DNA from: Ralstonia pickettii DTP0602
Lineage (GTDB): Bacteria; Pseudomonadota; Gammaproteobacteria; Burkholderiales; Burkholderiaceae
DNA: 64,000 nucleotides
Assembly (NCBI GenBank): GCA_000471925.1
Contig: CP006667.1
Coordinates: forward strand, 1,922,001-1,986,000
Direction: 5' to 3'
The position numbers were made by a program, and so were the translations under genes. Position 1 is the stretch's first letter; each line of letters begins with the position of its first letter. Positions 52,787 through 61,708 of the stretch are shown one piece after another. The notes beneath the pieces are model-generated. The model was not told the DNA's origin. It worked only from the letters and a program-made list of their open reading frames with translations, and searched no databases.

Positions 52787-53848
52787 ATGACTAACAGGCA
52801 TGATTTCGCCGGCACGGTGCCGGTGCGCGAGCAGCATCAGTTCGACCAGACGGCCCTGGAGCGCTGGATGGAACAGAATGTGGCGGGCTATGCGGGGCCG
52901 CTCACGATCGACCAGTTCAAGGGCGGGCAGTCTAACCCCACATACCGCCTGACCACGCCTGGCCGCAGCTATGTGCTGCGGCGCAAACCGCGCGGCGCCT
53001 TGCTGAAGGGCGCCCATGCGGTGGAGCGCGAAGCGCGCGTGATGGCGGCGCTCGGCCAAGCGGATTTTCCGGTGCCGTATATTCACGGGCTTTGCACCGA
53101 CAATTCGGTAATTGGCAGCTGGTTCTTCGTCATGAATATGATCGAAGGCCGGATCTTCTGGGATGCCAGCTTTTCCGATGTGTCACGGCATGACCGGGCG
53201 GCGTACATGGACGCGATGAACGCGACGCTGGCCCGGTTGCATACAATAGATCCCGCTTCGATCGGTCTAAGCGATTACGGCAAGCCTGGCGGTTACGTGG
53301 CTCGCCAGGTGGCGCGCTGGTCGGCCCAGTACCTGAGCGACGAACTGGCCGGTCGGCATCCCGCGATGGATCTGCTCGCCAACTGGTTGCCTCGGCATCT
53401 GCCAGCCGCCGATGAGGTTGCCATTGCCCATGGCGACTTCCGGGCCGACAACGTGATTTTTCATCCCACCGAGCCCCGGGTGCTGGCGGTGCTGGACTGG
53501 GAACTGTCGACCCTCGGTGATCCACTTGCCGACTTTGCCTACCATGTAATGATGTTCCGCATGCCGCCTGATATCCTGGGTGGCATCTCGGGGCTGGACT
53601 TGGCAGGCTTGGAATTGCCGGACGAGGCTGCGTATGTCGACGCCTATTGCAGGCGTACAGGCCGCGATGGTATCCCGAACCTCGATTTCTACATCGCCTT
53701 CAACATGTTCCGCTTCGCCGCGATCCTGCATGGCATCAAGGGCAGAGTTGCGCGCGGCACGGCGTCCAATGCCGAGGCGCATGCCATGGGCGAACGCTTT
53801 GCGCGCGTGGCCGAGTTGGCTTGGGCGCAGGCGCAGCGGGTAGGTTGA
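52787..53848 (+). CDS. APH-family phosphotransferase of the acyl-CoA-dehydrogenase-associated type
   Basis: 353 residues. Kinase-like fold with FKGGQSNPTYRLTTPGRSYV (nucleotide loop), RRKPRGALLKGAHAVEREAR, the catalytic loop IAHGDFRADNVIFHP and the metal-binding LDWELSTLGDPLADFAYH. This subgroup (FadE36/ACAD10 N-terminal-like) is commonly encoded beside acyl-CoA dehydrogenases and phosphorylates 4-hydroxy acyl-CoAs or similar. No acyl-CoA dehydrogenase is adjacent here; it closes the carotenoid-oxygenase block. Substrate unknown. Confidence 0.9.
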   Translation: MTNRHDFAGTVPVREQHQFDQTALERWMEQNVAGYAGPLTIDQFKGGQSNPTYRLTTPGRSYVLRRKPRGALLKGAHAVEREARVMAALGQADFPVPYIHGLCTDNSVIGSWFFVMNMIEGRIFWDASFSDVSRHDRAAYMDAMNATLARLHTIDPASIGLSDYGKPGGYVARQVARWSAQYLSDELAGRHPAMDLLANWLPRHLPAADEVAIAHGDFRADNVIFHPTEPRVLAVLDWELSTLGDPLADFAYHVMMFRMPPDILGGISGLDLAGLELPDEAAYVDAYCRRTGRDGIPNLDFYIAFNMFRFAAILHGIKGRVARGTASNAEAHAMGERFARVAELAWAQAQRVG

Positions 53849-54672
53849 GAGCTGGACCGGGATTTCGCGTTAGCTCTTTTGCGGCGCGCATCGGTGGTCG
53901 CGACCCGGCTGCCCGGCCGCATCGACGCATATGTACCGGCCCGAAAGGCGGCCCATGCGTCTTTCATGGGCGGGGTACGGTTGAGGGATCCATAATTTTG
54001 ACTTCCAGGCCACATTTTTGACGACGGCCAAACACCGTAGCTTCGAAGCACACACACTGCGGCACTGAAATTTTGCGAGTATTGCCCGTCCAGGTCATAT
54101 ATTCGACAGGCGGGGTAAGGTGCTTGCGCGAGGGGCTGCAGCATGTGGCCATGATTGAGCAAACCGTCGGCGGCTCATCGTCATCAAGGAGTTGGACAAG
54201 AGGTTCAAGAAAAAGGAGCGGCCAAGCGGCAGTAATGTCAGGCAGGTGGATCTGGCGCGGCCTGGTTGCCGGTGCCAGTTTTGGTTACGATCGCCTACCT
54301 TGCTTCAACACTACGGCAGCATCTATCCGATTTTCAGAACCGTTCCGACTTCATACCGAATCTAAGCATCGACACCGAGCTGATGCTCGTTTGCGGCCGC
54401 TCGGCATCTCGCCGGGACGGCCGTTCTTTTTTGTGCGAATGGAATGAAAGGCGCCGCGCGCCGGCGGCGCAGTTTGCTGACAAACGGTTGAGGAGTGGCC
54501 GAATGTCAGCGCAGGAGTGCAGAATTCAGGTACCAGCGCGCTGGCCGCCGGCCGCCCCCCAAATGAAGGACCGCTTCCCGGGCGATGGGAGAGGGGTGTG
54601 GGTGACGGCCGGAGCGTCGACGAAGAGCCGCGCCTCGGTATGCAAGTGCCTGCCCTCACCCCTGTCCCTCTA
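53849..54672. other. 824-bp decayed region without a recognisable gene
   Basis: Open frames are short or biased by the GC content and have no family marks. One plus-strand frame at ~54170-54240 reads VIKELDKRFKKKERPSGSN, which looks coding-like but is broken off by a stop and not identifiable. A terminator-like hairpin near 54394 suggests a gene once ended here. Confidence 0.4.
54394..54432 (+). terminator. intrinsic terminator without an upstream gene
   Basis: Nested stem CGGCCG ... CGGCCG around CGGC-ATCTC-GCCG, followed by TTCTTTTTT. It has the right form for a rho-independent terminator, but the sequence before it holds no intact gene. Confidence 0.6.
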
Positions 54673-55074
54673 GTGCTTTCCACCGCATTGAGCAATCCGC
54701 TGGCCGAGAGCAATGGCGTCGATTTTATCGATACGCTGGACTATGACGTCATCGGCCTGCCGGAAGCCAGCGCGATCCACAACTTCCTCAAGCGCGCTGG
54801 GGCGAACCTGCAGCGCGAACCGCGTTGGCGCGTCCAGGTCAGCAACTTCGAGACCGTGTGCCGGATGGTCGAGGCAAATGTCGGTGTCGGCGTTCTGCCC
54901 GAGAGCACCGCCGCGCGCCACGCCCATACGATGGCGCTGCGCATCGTCAAGCTCAACGACGAATGGGCCGAGCGCAAGCTGCAGATCTGCGTGGCCGAAC
55001 TCGGCGCCTTGCCACTGTTTGCGCGCAAGCTGGTCGACCTGTTGGTCGAGGACGGCCTCGGGCGCCAGGACTGA
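54673..55074 (+). pseudogene. C-terminal fragment of a LysR regulator gene
   Basis: Reads the second half of a LysR effector domain: DVIGLPEASAIHNFLKRAGA, QVSNFETVCRMVEANVGVGV, LPESTAARHAHTMALRIVKL and a normal end LLVEDGLGRQD. There is no HTH or first effector lobe upstream; the frame before ~54680 is not LysR-like. The 5' end given is approximate. It stops 28 bp before the ISKra4-type element, so it was probably truncated in the same rearrangements. Confidence 0.75.
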
Positions 55075-55102
55075 CGGCGCCCCCTCAGCCGCTAGCCGCT
55101 AC

Positions 55103-56633
55103 TGTTGCCGGAAGCCGTTAAAAAGCCCGGGACGGTCGCTGCCAGGGCCAAGACACACGTCGCTGGCCAATCCATGGGAAATCTCGTTGAGCGAGTTCGT
55201 GAAATTCCTGGTTCAAGAGCGCGACGCGCACTTGCACGACGCGGTGTGCCCCGGTACGACTCCAACGCATATGTTGGCTCTTACACATGCGGCGACCAAT
55301 GATTCGATTGATAGATGACTCGACGAAGCCAGTCGCGATTCGTCGGCCAACACGCTGCCGGGCACGATAGTCGATTAGCGACTCAAGGTTGCTATTGAGG
55401 TAGCTGATCAAAGCTATAAGCTTGCAATGTGCTTGTCTTGCTTGGCGTCTCGCGTTTGGGTCGAGTCGTTCGCGCAGCTCAAGCAGGCAACACAGCTCCT
55501 TAGCGAGCTTCTGCCAACGAAACGTTTGTCCGGTCCAGACGAAGCTGCGAAAGCGAACAAACAAATCCCAAAGCTCGAACGCTGACCCGTTAGCCGTAAG
55601 GCGTCCATACGCCAGAGGAGCGATAGCTTGATCTACATATCGCATCATTCGACCGATGTGCGCCCAGTCGAGTACCCATTCGGTATCGAACGGAAGGTCG
55701 TCAGCAACGCCGGCAAGATCCAGGGCGCCGTCAGTCACGACGCAGACCTCATTAGGATCGTCGTACCCGCTGTCCACGAGGAATTTTGTCATTTCCTCCT
55801 GCAATCGCTTGGTGCGTGGCATGGCGGAAGCCCAGACCCGTGGTTGGCTGCCAGGCTGGCCTAACGCCGCAACCACGACGGCTATCGATGATGACGTCTT
55901 CCTTGCGCGATTGTCTTTGCCTGTTCCCTTGCCATTATTTCGCGCTCGCCTAACATAGCCGACATCAATCCCTAGCTCAGCAATTGGACTTTCCTCCTTG
56001 CACCATCGCCGCACGGGCAATGCGTCCTGTAGGGATTTGCCGACGGCCATTGTGTGATTGCGGATCGTCACGTGACTATCGCGTCCGGAGGTAGGTAACA
56101 AAAGGTCCATGACCTGCTTGGCCTGCCGGTAGGGCATCGTGGCGCCGAGTTCAGCATGCAGCCATCGTAGCTCGCTCGTGCTTGCCTCCTTAACGTAGTT
56201 CTTAAGCGGCGACACATACCTGGATCGGTCCGCACCACACTTGCATGCTTTCCATCGATCGCGGCAGTAGTAGACCTTGCCCAGGGTGGTCTTCAATTCG
56301 GAGGAATGCCCGTCATGCACACGACGGAGCGCGCCGCAGGCTTTACAAGCTCGCTGCAACGCGCAGTAGCGATCGATCTGCTCTACGACAAATTCCTGCT
56401 GAACGCTATTGACTAATGATTTGCCTTCTGCAAGGGACAAGCCGACGTCGCCGGGTTCGCCGGAGTCGGCGCGGTGGAACCGCATCAACTCAACCCGTTT
56501 GACCGCGGTGGCTTCGCCATCATCGAACTCGAGAACGATCGTGCATCGCATGTCGACTCCCCGCCTCTTTGATATCGAGACGATACTCCGATGCATGGCG
56601 GCATCCCAGGGTTTTTAACGGCTTCCTGCAACA
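55103..56633. mobile_element. ISKra4-family insertion sequence, about 1531 bp
   Basis: Imperfect terminal inverted repeats: TGTTGCCGGAAGCCGTTAAA at 55103 and TGTTGCAGGAAGCCGTTAAA read inward from 56633, matching at ~27 of 33 positions. One transposase gene fills the element on the minus strand. No target duplication could be made out. The ends are placed by the limits of the repeat match. Confidence 0.8.
55118..56551 (-). CDS. ISKra4-family transposase
   Basis: 477 residues from MRCTIVLEFDDGEATAVKRV, the standard N-terminus of this family, with ggggag before the ATG; an upstream ATG at 56596 lies nearer the end repeat. A zinc-knuckle region (CKACGALRRVHDGH, WKACKCG) is followed by the catalytic domain with LGIDVGYVRR, CVVTDGALDLAG and the C-terminal FVESSINRIIGRRMCKSQHM. 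The stop lies inside the left inverted repeat. Intact. Confidence 0.85.
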   Translation of the reverse strand: MRCTIVLEFDDGEATAVKRVELMRFHRADSGEPGDVGLSLAEGKSLVNSVQQEFVVEQIDRYCALQRACKACGALRRVHDGHSSELKTTLGKVYYCRDRWKACKCGADRSRYVSPLKNYVKEASTSELRWLHAELGATMPYRQAKQVMDLLLPTSGRDSHVTIRNHTMAVGKSLQDALPVRRWCKEESPIAELGIDVGYVRRARNNGKGTGKDNRARKTSSSIAVVVAALGQPGSQPRVWASAMPRTKRLQEEMTKFLVDSGYDDPNEVCVVTDGALDLAGVADDLPFDTEWVLDWAHIGRMMRYVDQAIAPLAYGRLTANGSAFELWDLFVRFRSFVWTGQTFRWQKLAKELCCLLELRERLDPNARRQARQAHCKLIALISYLNSNLESLIDYRARQRVGRRIATGFVESSINRIIGRRMCKSQHMRWSRTGAHRVVQVRVALLNQEFHELAQRDFPWIGQRRVSWPWQRPSRAF

Positions 56634-56779
56634 CCGCCGCCGATCAACTGTTGATCCCAGTGCGTGTCCGATGTTGCCCCCTGGCCGAGGGCCAGTCGAT
56701 TCGCTGCCGATCGCCTCCGGAGCATCGCCTTCCGCAGCGTCAAGGCCCAACAAGGAGCAAGGTGCTGTTGAGTGGTCAA

Positions 56780-56848
56780 ATTCATAAGATATTTTACTGA
56801 GTGTAGTAGAAATAACTGTTTGCCATATTAATGAATTCGCTCTTTAAT
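56780..56848. promoter_or_regulatory. decayed second copy of the LysR-Bug divergent promoter
   Basis: 69 bp that align without gaps to 59521-59589 (about 53 of 69 identical), including the 16-base exact run AGAAATAACTGTTTGC and ATTCATAAG at the same spacing. On the minus strand an ATG at 56785 opens ATGAATTTGACCACTCAACA, which resembles the first codons of the LysR gene at 59526 (ATGAATGTGACCATCCGACA), but the reading stops resembling LysR after ~25 bases. It is therefore the promoter and first codons of a lost LysR paralog, beside the ISKra4 element. It may still bind the LysR protein encoded at 58630. Confidence 0.7.
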
Positions 56849-57029
56849 TTGCAAAAAGCACGACAAGCAAAACTGGAACAACCGCATCAACCGTCGTGAG
56901 CCCCCGATCAAATCGATGGGAAGGGCCCCGGTCACAGGCTAAAACTGTATGACCATCTTCTTTCTCTCCTCCAAAACGGCATGAAAGATATCGGTTGTGA
57001 ATTTTCAATAAAAACCTGAAGTGGCTTGC

Positions 57030-57310
57030 ATGAGGCAGCATCGCTATCGAATAACTGTCGAGCATCTCACCGATGCAAATGGGCAGCCACCAACCAGGCA
57101 AGCCACCTATCTTTCAAAGTCTGAAATCACGCCGATATGCTTGGCATCGTCGAAGAAATTCGAGCACGCGGAGGCTTCGAGACACAGACAGCCACCTCCT
57201 TTGCAGTCTGTTTGAAATTATTTGGAGAGGTGATTCTGAAGCATCGCGGACACCCACTGTTCACGGAGTTTGCACCACACTTTCAAAAATTCATGCAAAA
57301 AATCAAGTAA
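57030..57310 (+). pseudogene. broken DUF3861-family gene
   Basis: Starts MRQHRYRITVEHLTDANGQP in one frame, shifts near 57110 and runs into an in-frame TGA (FKV-stop-NHADM). It then reads MLGIVEEIRARGGFETQTAT, SFAVCLKLFGEVILKHRGHP and LFTEFAPHFQKFMQKIK to a stop at 57310. This matches the whole of the small DUF3861 family (~95 residues, function unknown). A frameshift plus a stop make it a pseudogene unless the assembly is wrong here. It lies 82 bp before the cyclase gene. Confidence 0.72.
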
Positions 57311-57392
57311 GAGACATAAAACCTTTCTCAACGCGCACGGTGATTCCCACGCCTTATATAAATAATCTTCCAATCAATCTTCCGTCACACTC

Positions 57393-58379
57393 ATGAATAG
57401 ACTACACACCATCATCGCCCTTGGCTTGGCTGCATCCGGAGCTATCATGCTTGCCGGTTGTGGCGCTTCCCATGCGCAAGCAAGCGCGGAAGAGGCGGAG
57501 GAGACTCGGTTCATCGATCTTACATACCCCATCCCGACCTTCGAGCCCTTGCCTGGGAAGCCCACCGAAGCCGATCTGACGAAGCCGCTGGGTGAAAGCA
57601 AACCGATCCCGAGCTTCTTTCCTCAGGCTGTCTTCGTGCCAAGCGTCAACCCCATGGACAGTGGCCATTTCTATCGGGGCATACTCCGGATCGCCGAGCA
57701 TCATGGGACGCACATCGATGCTCCGTCTCACTACGTGAACACCCAGGCAACCCTTGAAGCTGGCGCGGTCAAGCCCAAGTTTCAGAATGAGCTTACGCTG
57801 AAGGATCTCACCGGATCTATCGTATTCATTGACATCAGCAAGCGGATTCAACAGGAGCTGGACAAGAATGGCGGAGTTCCAAGCCCCGATAGAAGGAGGA
57901 CCGACTTCTCTGAAAACTCCGGCAACAATGTCACAGTTTCCGACATCGACGCTGTTGCAGGTCAGATCAAGAATAATTCGTGGATTGTGGTCAATAGTGG
58001 TTGGGGAAAGTTCTTCAACGACCAAAACCTGGACACTTCTCCATTTGTGAATGGTTGGAACTTCCCCGGTGTTAGCAAGGCGGCGCTGGATCGATTGATT
58101 GAAATCGAAAACCAAAATGGCATCCGAGTAAACGGAATAGCAACAGACAATCTCGGCATCGACAGCGGCGAGACGGAGCGTGGCGAAGGCGATCAATGGA
58201 ATCACTCCTACCACTCCCACGTCAGAGGATTGCAGCGCGGCTGGAAGTTTGTCGAAAATATTGCAAATTTGGATGAACTGGCCGCGCATAAAGCCAAAAA
58301 GTGCACGTTGATTATTGGGGCGCTGCCAATCGAAGGAGGAAGTGGCAGCCCGTCGCGCGTTATGGCTGCGTGCAATTAA
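57393..58379 (+). CDS. cyclase-family (kynurenine formamidase-like) lipoprotein
   Basis: 328 residues. The N-terminus MNRLHTIIALGLAASGAIML-AGC is a lipoprotein signal with the acylated Cys at 23. The metal-dependent cyclase/hydrolase motif HGTHIDAPSH is at 104-113, and later WIVVNSGWGKFF and VNGIATDNLGIDSGE complete the family pattern. Most relatives are cytoplasmic amide or lactone hydrolases; a lipid anchor puts this one in the periplasm. Longer than usual (family ~210-270) by an insertion around 140-175. Probably feeds the Bug receptor at 59631. Confidence 0.9.
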   Translation: MNRLHTIIALGLAASGAIMLAGCGASHAQASAEEAEETRFIDLTYPIPTFEPLPGKPTEADLTKPLGESKPIPSFFPQAVFVPSVNPMDSGHFYRGILRIAEHHGTHIDAPSHYVNTQATLEAGAVKPKFQNELTLKDLTGSIVFIDISKRIQQELDKNGGVPSPDRRRTDFSENSGNNVTVSDIDAVAGQIKNNSWIVVNSGWGKFFNDQNLDTSPFVNGWNFPGVSKAALDRLIEIENQNGIRVNGIATDNLGIDSGETERGEGDQWNHSYHSHVRGLQRGWKFVENIANLDELAAHKAKKCTLIIGALPIEGGSGSPSRVMAACN

Positions 58380-58629
58380 TCTATTTTTTGTCATGATCTG
58401 CCAGCGGATACCAATGTCCGCTGGCAATCTGCATTTTTGTACCTTCTTTTCGACAGGCGCTCTATTCACGAAATATAGTAGGCGCTCCCAGTCGGAGTCG
58501 AAATCTTACGCGCAACCGGTTGGCGACGATGCTCTCGCATCATTGAGGTGAAGCCTGGGCATAAGACAGTCGACACCCCTCAAGTGGTTGTGCGGTTCAA
58601 TCACGCTGCGTGCCCGTCAGCATTGGGCG

Positions 58630-59526
58630 TCAGGACTCTGTATGTACGCACCGTACAAGATGCTCCGCAAACGCATTGGCCGCCGGCGACAACGCGACGC
58701 CGGCTCGATGCACCATCAGCACGTCGCGTTCGATCACAGGCTTTTCCAGCCGCTTCCATGCGACGCTGGCATTACCCAACAGCTCTGAGGCGTGTGCGGG
58801 CACGATGGCGACGCCAAGTCCAGCTTTCACTAGAGCAATTAACGTGCCACTGTAGGTTGCTTCCAGCGCGGGCTCGAACGGCAACTCCCCTGCAACGAAT
58901 CCAGCCTGCGTCAGCTCCCTGAAAACACTTCCGCTGCGCAAAGTCAGCAGTGGAAAACCTTTGAGATCCTGCCATGTCAGCCGCCCCAGGCGCGCCAGCG
59001 CATGGCGCCGAGGAAAAACAGCCACAAGCGGTTCTGAGAAGAGCAGAACGCTGGACAGGTCGTCCTCCGTTCGTCGGAACGTGCCGATGCCCAAATCCGC
59101 TATGCCAGAGCGGACGTTCGGCAGAACCTGATCCGTCAAGGAGTCCAGCACGAGTGCATCGACGCCTGGGTGCTCGCTGCGGAATGTCGCAAGGATCTTC
59201 GGCAGCAAGGTGCTCGACAGGATCAGCGGCGCGGCGATGACGACGCGACCGCGTTGCAGCGCCAAGAGCTTGTCGACGTTGCCTACAGCGTGTTCCAGTT
59301 CGCTGAGGATGCGTTGCGCACTCGCGAAGAACTCCTGCCCCACCGCTGTGGGACTAGTGCGGCGGGTGGTGCGGTCAATGAGCTGTGTTCCCAATGCGGT
59401 CTCCAGGTCACGAACCAGTTGGCTGAGCGCCGATTGCGTCAAGTGCATCGCGTTCCCCGCAGCAGTAAAGCTCCCTTTTTGCACGACGAGCACAAAGGCA
59501 CGCAGCTGTCGGATGGTCACATTCAT
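58630..59526 (-). CDS. LysR-family transcriptional regulator
   Basis: 298 residues from MNVTIRQLRAFVLVVQKGSF; HTH MHLTQSALSQLVRDLETALG, effector domain with VIAAPLILSSTLLPKILATF and a C-terminus FAEHLVRCVHTES. Divergent from the Bug-hydrolase-RraA-dehydrogenase operon at 59631, 104 bp between starts, with the conserved element 59521-59589 overlapping its own start codon. A decayed twin of this promoter lies at 56780. Regulation of the operon is strongly suggested. Confidence 0.94.
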   Translation of the reverse strand: MNVTIRQLRAFVLVVQKGSFTAAGNAMHLTQSALSQLVRDLETALGTQLIDRTTRRTSPTAVGQEFFASAQRILSELEHAVGNVDKLLALQRGRVVIAAPLILSSTLLPKILATFRSEHPGVDALVLDSLTDQVLPNVRSGIADLGIGTFRRTEDDLSSVLLFSEPLVAVFPRRHALARLGRLTWQDLKGFPLLTLRSGSVFRELTQAGFVAGELPFEPALEATYSGTLIALVKAGLGVAIVPAHASELLGNASVAWKRLEKPVIERDVLMVHRAGVALSPAANAFAEHLVRCVHTES

Positions 59527-59589
59527 AAGCAATGTCGCTGAATTAATTAGAAATAACTGTTTGCATTATGAATCAAATCGCTCTGTAAT
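59521..59589. promoter_or_regulatory. divergent LysR/Bug promoter-operator element
   Basis: The AT-rich interval between the divergent starts, conserved without gaps at 56780-56848. The invariant core is AGAAATAACTGTTTGC at 59549-59564; a second conserved block is TCGCTCT at 59578-59584. Conservation with constant spacing suggests protein binding, most likely by the adjacent LysR regulator. Confidence 0.65.
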
Positions 59590-59630
59590 GCACTAAAACA
59601 CAACCTATTAAAGCCAACACGGAGACCTCA

Positions 59631-60632
59631 ATGAAGAGACGAACCTTTACTGCGGCACTGACAACTGCCGCATTCGCATGGAAGCCACTCGTGGCCGGCG
59701 CCCAAACGGCGTCGCCGAGTTCGGGACAAGCTTGGCCTACCAAGCCCATCACCTATGTCGTGCCGTTCACGCCCGGTGGAACAACCGACATCGTCGGACG
59801 CGCGATCAGCACGGGGCTCTCGAAGACCCTTGGTCAGCCGATGATCGTGGACAATAAGCCGGGTGCTGCCGGTGCGATCGCTGCTCGTCTCGTTGCGAAG
59901 GCTCATCCTGATGGCTACACGTTGCTTGGCGGAACGATCAGCACTCACGCCATTAATCCGGGGCTCTACAAAGACCTGGGCTACGACCCGCTCAAGGACT
60001 TTGAGCCCATCACGCTGGTTGGGGTGGTCCCCAATGCGTTGTACGTCAATGCACAACTGCCGGTTCGCTCGGTACAGGACCTCATCGCACTGATCAGGAA
60101 GGATCCGGCCATGCGCACGTTCGCGTCTCCGGGTGTGGGGTCGTCCACGCATCTGGCGGGCGAGCTTTTCGCCGATCTGATCGGCGTGCCGCTTACGCAT
60201 GTGCCCTACCGGGGGCAGCCAGAGGCATTGCAGGACGTGGCGGGCGGCCGGGTCGCGTTTCTGTTCGATCAGTTGACTGCCGGTGTCCCACTCGTCAACG
60301 CGGGCAAGCTCAGGCTGCTTGCCGTGACGACGCCCAAGCGTACTGCCGCAGCGCCAGACACGCCGACGATGGAGGAAGCCGGCGTCAAGGGCTTTCAGGT
60401 AGCGGCCTGGCAGGCCGTGTATGCGCCCAAAGGCACTCCCAAAGTGATTCTCGACCGTCTGAACACGGAGATCGTCAAGCTACTCAAGACCCCCGAAGTT
60501 CGCGACAGGCTCGGTGCAAGTTCCGGCATCGAAGTGGTCGGCAGCTCGCCTCAAGAACTGACACAGTTCATGCAAAGCGAGATCAGGCGCTGGGCCGAAC
60601 TCATCAAGAAGGCCAATGTGCAGATCAATTAG
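59631..60632 (+). CDS. Bug-family periplasmic solute receptor
   Basis: 333 residues; cggagacctca upstream. Twin-arginine signal MKRRTFTAALTTAAFAWKPL, cleaved near AGAQ. Landmarks are WPTKPITYVVPFTPGGTTDI, PMIVDNKPGAAGAIAARLVA, HPDGYTLLGGTISTHAINPG, LTHVPYRGQPEALQDVAGG and PKGTPKVILDRLNTEIV. First gene of a tight operon whose next members follow at gaps of 16, 13, 10 and 5 bp. It should bind the acid released by the exported hydrolases (inference). Confidence 0.95.
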   Translation: MKRRTFTAALTTAAFAWKPLVAGAQTASPSSGQAWPTKPITYVVPFTPGGTTDIVGRAISTGLSKTLGQPMIVDNKPGAAGAIAARLVAKAHPDGYTLLGGTISTHAINPGLYKDLGYDPLKDFEPITLVGVVPNALYVNAQLPVRSVQDLIALIRKDPAMRTFASPGVGSSTHLAGELFADLIGVPLTHVPYRGQPEALQDVAGGRVAFLFDQLTAGVPLVNAGKLRLLAVTTPKRTAAAPDTPTMEEAGVKGFQVAAWQAVYAPKGTPKVILDRLNTEIVKLLKTPEVRDRLGASSGIEVVGSSPQELTQFMQSEIRRWAELIKKANVQIN

Positions 60633-60648
60633 ACCGGGGGAGAGATTC

Positions 60649-61695
60649 ATGAAATGCTCAATAGGAATACTGGCCATGTCGGTCGCGGTGCTTGCCGGTT
60701 GTGCAGGAGCGCCGCGTGGGCAGGAGGACGCCATCGCGCTCAAGAGCGTGCGCGGCTACCACATCGGCGGCGAACGCAAGACGCTGAGCGGCCTGCCGGT
60801 CAAGGAGATCCGTACCAATCCACAGGCGCCGATCCGCAAATCCGATCCGAATGGCGACTACCAAGTCGGGCAGTTATACGTGCAGCAGTTCACGCTCGCG
60901 TCGCCGCGCGCCAAGGTGCCGCTGCTGCTGTGGCACGGCGGTGGGCTCTCCGGCGTGACGTGGGAGACCACGCCCGACGGACGCTCCGGCTGGCACGAGT
61001 ATTTCATGCAAGCGGGCTACGACACCTTCGTCTCCGATGCCGTGGAGCGTGGCCGTGCTTCGTGGGCGCGCTATCCGGAGATCAATCCCAGCGAACCCGA
61101 GCACCGCACCATCGACCAGGCCTGGGACATCTTCCGCTTCGGCCCTGCCGGTGGGTACTCGGCGAACGTCGGCAAGCAGAAAACCTACCCGGGTGTGCAG
61201 TTCCCGGTGGCGCAGATCGACCAGTTCACCAAGCAATTCGTCGCGCGCTGGAGCAGCAGCGATGCGTGGATCCAGAAAGCCTACGACGAGCTGGTGCAGC
61301 GGGTGTGCCCCTGCGTGATCATGGGCCATAGCCAGGCCGGCCAGTTCGTGTACACGGCGGCGCAGCATGCGCCGGACAAGGTCAAGGCAGTGGTGCTGAT
61401 CGAACCGGTGTCCGCTATCGACCCAGCCAAGGAAGACCCGGCCCGCGTCAAGCACATCCCGCATCTGACCGTGTGGGGCGACTACGTGTCTGAGAGCGCA
61501 CTGTGGACGCGGTCCCGCAACACGGTCGAGACATACACCAACGCCATCCGCAACGCAGGCGGCACGGCCGACACGATCGATCTGCCCACACTGGGCATCC
61601 GCGGCAACAGCCACATGGTAATGATGGACCGCAACAGCGACGACGTGGCCCGGCTGGTGCGCAACTGGATGGTCAAGCAAGGACTTGAGAACTGA
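60649..61695 (+). CDS. exported alpha/beta-hydrolase lipoprotein (esterase-like)
   Basis: 348 residues from MKCSIGILAMSVAVLAGC, with gggggagaga upstream. The lipobox LAGC predicts a lipoprotein with Cys at 18. The fold shows LLLWHGGGLSGVTWE (oxyanion region), the nucleophile elbow IMGHSQAGQFVYTA and GNSHMVMMD with the likely catalytic His. It probably hydrolyses an ester or lactone in the periplasm. Operon position between a Bug receptor and cytoplasmic catabolic enzymes supports a feed-in role. Confidence 0.9.
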   Translation: MKCSIGILAMSVAVLAGCAGAPRGQEDAIALKSVRGYHIGGERKTLSGLPVKEIRTNPQAPIRKSDPNGDYQVGQLYVQQFTLASPRAKVPLLLWHGGGLSGVTWETTPDGRSGWHEYFMQAGYDTFVSDAVERGRASWARYPEINPSEPEHRTIDQAWDIFRFGPAGGYSANVGKQKTYPGVQFPVAQIDQFTKQFVARWSSSDAWIQKAYDELVQRVCPCVIMGHSQAGQFVYTAAQHAPDKVKAVVLIEPVSAIDPAKEDPARVKHIPHLTVWGDYVSESALWTRSRNTVETYTNAIRNAGGTADTIDLPTLGIRGNSHMVMMDRNSDDVARLVRNWMVKQGLEN

Positions 61696-61708
61696 GGAAG
61701 GACTGTTT

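Noticed and set aside
54517-55074. Treating the LysR fragment as an intact 185-residue regulator
   Set aside because: The translation before ~54680 is unrelated to LysR and there is no DNA-binding domain.
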